NCBI GenBank assembly: GCA_036877525.1
Contig: JAZGTH010000009.1
Coordinates: 2,881,501-2,945,500, forward strand
DNA from: Chromobotia macracanthus
Lineage: Eukaryota; Chordata; Actinopteri; Cypriniformes; Botiidae
Length of the DNA: 64,000 nt
Direction: 5' to 3'
The position numbers were made by a program, and so were the translations under genes. The notes under the pieces are model-generated. The model ran no database searches and had not been told where the DNA came from. It saw only the letters and a program-made list of their open reading frames with translations. Positions 61,530-64,000 of the stretch are shown piece by piece; the first letter of the stretch is position 1, and every line of letters begins with the position of its first letter.

Positions 61530-61681
61530 TACATCTACACATTTGGCAGATGCTTTTATCGAAAGCGGACTGCAGTGCATTCAAGCTCTACAATTTATCA
61601 GTACGTGTGTTCCCTGGGAATCAAACCCACAACCTTTGTGCCGCAAACACAATGCTCTGCCAGTTGAGCTACAGGAACACT
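61530..61681 (-). mobile_element. tRNA-derived SINE, full head and tail
   Basis: On the minus strand: GTTCCTGTAGCTCAACTGGCAGAGCATTGTG (intact A box), GGTTGTGGGTTTGATTCCC (B box with one change), GGGAACACACGTACTGATAAATTG, then TGCACTGCAGTCCGCTTTCGATAAAAGCATCTGCCAAATG. It is the most complete copy in the window. Confidence 0.83.
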
Positions 61682-62564
61682 GAATAGATACAAACCCCCA
61701 CAGCCATGTTCCAATATCTAATGGAAAGCCTTCACACAAAAGCAGAAGCCATTATTAAAGGATGGACAAACTATGTTCAACAAGCACACATGGGTGTGGT
61801 GTTCGGACAGCCGCATACTTTTATCCATTTAGCGCATTTAATTATTTAACAGAGGTGGGGAAAATAAACGCTCAAGGCTACTCCAAAACTCGTAGATCGG
61901 GTTTAAGGCGACTAAAGTCAGAACTGAAGAGCACATCGCATTATCTTCACACAATAGTGGTGATGACGGTTTGCTTTGGGAAAGCGGGAAGAAAACGTTC
62001 CTAAACAAGACCCTGATCCTGGTTCTTTATCCCTACGATGTCTGTTGAAAGAATGTGGCTTTACCGTCTGCAGTGCTGCAGAGCTGAAACGTGCTGAACG
62101 TGGCAAAGCGAGGCCGTTCCCTGCTGCATCATTAAATCCTGCAACATCCCATGTGAATCTGTCTTCGGATACAAGAAGCAGGCATACCGATCTCCTTTAT
62201 GTATACCAAAGACCAAGCAGCAAAAAAGAAATAAAAACTGAGAACAATAAAGCAAACATGACAGGTGTTCCAAGGACAAGATAGCGATCAGGACGAGTTG
62301 ACAAATTATAGTAAACTCACGCAGCAGCATCCACAAACAGAGCAGTTGTGCAGAGTTTCCGGTTTCCCCCATGCAGGCCCCCTTAAAGCCCAGCCACTGC
62401 CTGTAATCTGACAACGCTGATCTTTATTTTGAAATCTCACCCTTGTTCTCGACCCATCCTTCCTTTACTCACAGAATTGTCTGAAGAAATGGCACTCTGC
62501 CAACACAGTTTCTTAGACCACCTTTGAAGACAATGTGCGATTTGATTTTGCCTTCAAGGCAGGG
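61682..62564. other. non-coding sequence without recognised elements
   Basis: No element recognised. A minus-strand donor (CTGC|GTGAGTTT at 62321) with a weak acceptor at 62401 was noted but not accepted as an exon. Confidence 0.45.
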
Positions 62565-62800
62565 TAGGCGATTCTTTCCAGAAACATTTTTTGCTATGCT
62601 GGTTGAAAGTCTGTTCACATCCTGATAGCAATCACTAAAAGAATTGGTCTAAATATATTTATATATCTTCTGTGGAAGGGACCATAAAATGTTCGTTCAA
62701 TCATTGCATTCGTGCAATGATAGGATGTCCCACTTGCCTGTCAAACTATTGCCTGTTTTTGCATACCTCTGTGAACTATTGGAAGGAGGAGTGGCTTTTA
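62565..62800 (+). repeat. dispersed repeat family R2, copy 2
   Basis: GGCAGGGTAGGCGATTC, TGGTTGAAAGTCTGTTCACATCC, TGATAGCAATCAC, GTCTAAATATATTTATATATC, TTCTGTGGAAGGG, CATAAAATGTTCG, TTGCCTGTCAAACTATTGCC. It is collinear with the reverse of 52495-52692, and its start matches 40545-40605. No coding capacity; class unknown. Confidence 0.68.
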
Positions 62801-64000
62801 TTATGACAGTTTGATGTAAATTCATATAAGACACATTGGCGGGCAACAAGGGAACCGTCCGTTTCCTGCAGCTAAAAGGCACCAAAACAATCTCCATTTA
62901 TCACCTCCTGTAAATCCTCACAAACACAAAAACTATACACCAGCAAACACCACATGCGGAGTATGAGTGACCGACATGTTCCTAATGAAATATCACAGGC
63001 TGCTGTTTGAGGATTATAATCAATAACAACTGACTGAGGATTACACTAAAGCTATTCAGAGCTAAAAATAGGCTGCTGGTGTAAATGATGCCCTAAACAT
63101 CACAGCCGTAACGAAAAGAAAACGTTGAGAAGGTGAAGGCTCAACAGTGCTGCCAAACCATCCTGGATTCAGTCCAGCTGATCTGTCAAGCGTAAATGTT
63201 TACAGAAAAAGGACCTCCAGAAAAGCAGAGTTTCATTAAAGCAGCCAGCTACACACTCGAATCAGTCATGATTTCAGTGACCCAAACCTATTCATAACAC
63301 TGTTCAAGGCAAATGCAACAATCAAGCTTGAAGATGCGCTGACAGATATTTACACATACAAAGATGCAGGTACACAATGCATGCAATGCAAATAACGCTC
63401 CTGAAGAAATAACATTATCTATATCTACCTTCAGCACTGCGAACGATAGCATTTTCATAACTATAAGTGCTTTTGATTTTCTGCCAATTCACTTATCGTC
63501 CATTTTAGTGTACATTATCTATAGAGGTTATACATTACCTGAGACGATTCCAAATGGAGGTGGTGACGCATGCATTTCTCTGCAGCTAAATCATACCATA
63601 AATCAATTTATCTGACTTGCAGTTTTCAAAGACAGCGTATTCCCTATATCTTACATAGGAAAGATGAGATATATGTCACCACCTCACAGTGGGAAAAATT
63701 AGGCTGAGTAGCCATTTTTATCTACAGGGTGATGGTACTATCCCCCGACACATTTAGCCCTTGACAACTAAAGTCCAGCATGTTACACTTCCTCCTAAAA
63801 GATTAAACTAAAAACAACTAACAAAACGATCAGCATCTCACTAAAAAAACATCACAGGTGATCAGAGCACCAAGCTCCACATTCAACCCTGATTCCAAAC
63901 ATCTCCATCTGTGTCAGGAGGAGATCTGGTCCAAGTTCCACACAGGATCATGGTCATGTTTTTACATCCTAAAAAAGCATATATACCACGAGAAGGTGTT
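62801..64000. other. non-coding sequence without recognised elements
   Basis: Nothing recognised up to the right edge. Confidence 0.5.

Noticed and set aside
62321..62400. 80-nt candidate exon with strong donor CTGC|GTGAGTTT (minus strand)
   Set aside because: The acceptor (GATTACAG) lacks a pyrimidine tract. It could be a first exon, but nothing else supports it.

Overview
This is vertebrate nuclear DNA, most likely from a cypriniform teleost (a carp, minnow or danio relative). It is AT-rich and intron-like, with long CA, GA and TATAGA microsatellites, tRNA-derived SINEs with the 3' tail shared by fish V-SINE/HpaI-type elements, and several families of short inverted-repeat DNA transposons. 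Nothing prokaryotic was seen (no operons, no dense ORFs). The genus cannot be fixed from the sequence alone.

One gene is recognisable: the 5' end of thyroid hormone receptor alpha (thra, probably the teleost thraa paralogue) on the minus strand. Two coding exons are clear. The start exon (5244-5494, coding from 5299 down) and the next exon (301-362) join in phase to encode the receptor N-terminus, ending in the conserved basic WLDGPKRKRKNSQCSMKNMSG-type segment just before the DNA-binding domain. The zinc-finger and ligand-binding exons must lie left of position 1. The start exon has an excellent splice acceptor at its 5' side, so at least one non-coding exon must lie to the right. Good candidates, all inferred from splice signals, are 53650-53852 and 54567-54623, with a weaker one at 31506-31577. 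If correct, most of the window (about 5.5-53.6 kb) is one very large 5'-UTR intron.

Layout: 1-5494, thra coding exons and a 4.9-kb intron with a possible internal alternative promoter near 2.9-3.0 kb. 5.5-31 kb, intronic sequence with a 14-bp minisatellite at 12.3 kb, MITEs, SINEs and large microsatellites at 17 and 18.7 kb. 31-36 kb, two possible alternative exons, one of which would join the receptor frame. 36-52 kb, large GA/GAGT and GA/GT arrays, a 12-bp tandem repeat and more MITEs. 52-55 kb, the candidate upstream non-coding exons with a DR1-like site and CCAAT box nearby. 55-64 kb, non-coding sequence with three SINE copies and further MITEs.

No other protein-coding gene, RNA gene or intact autonomous transposon could be supported. 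Most of the small open frames in the window are random, or lie in microsatellites and repeats.
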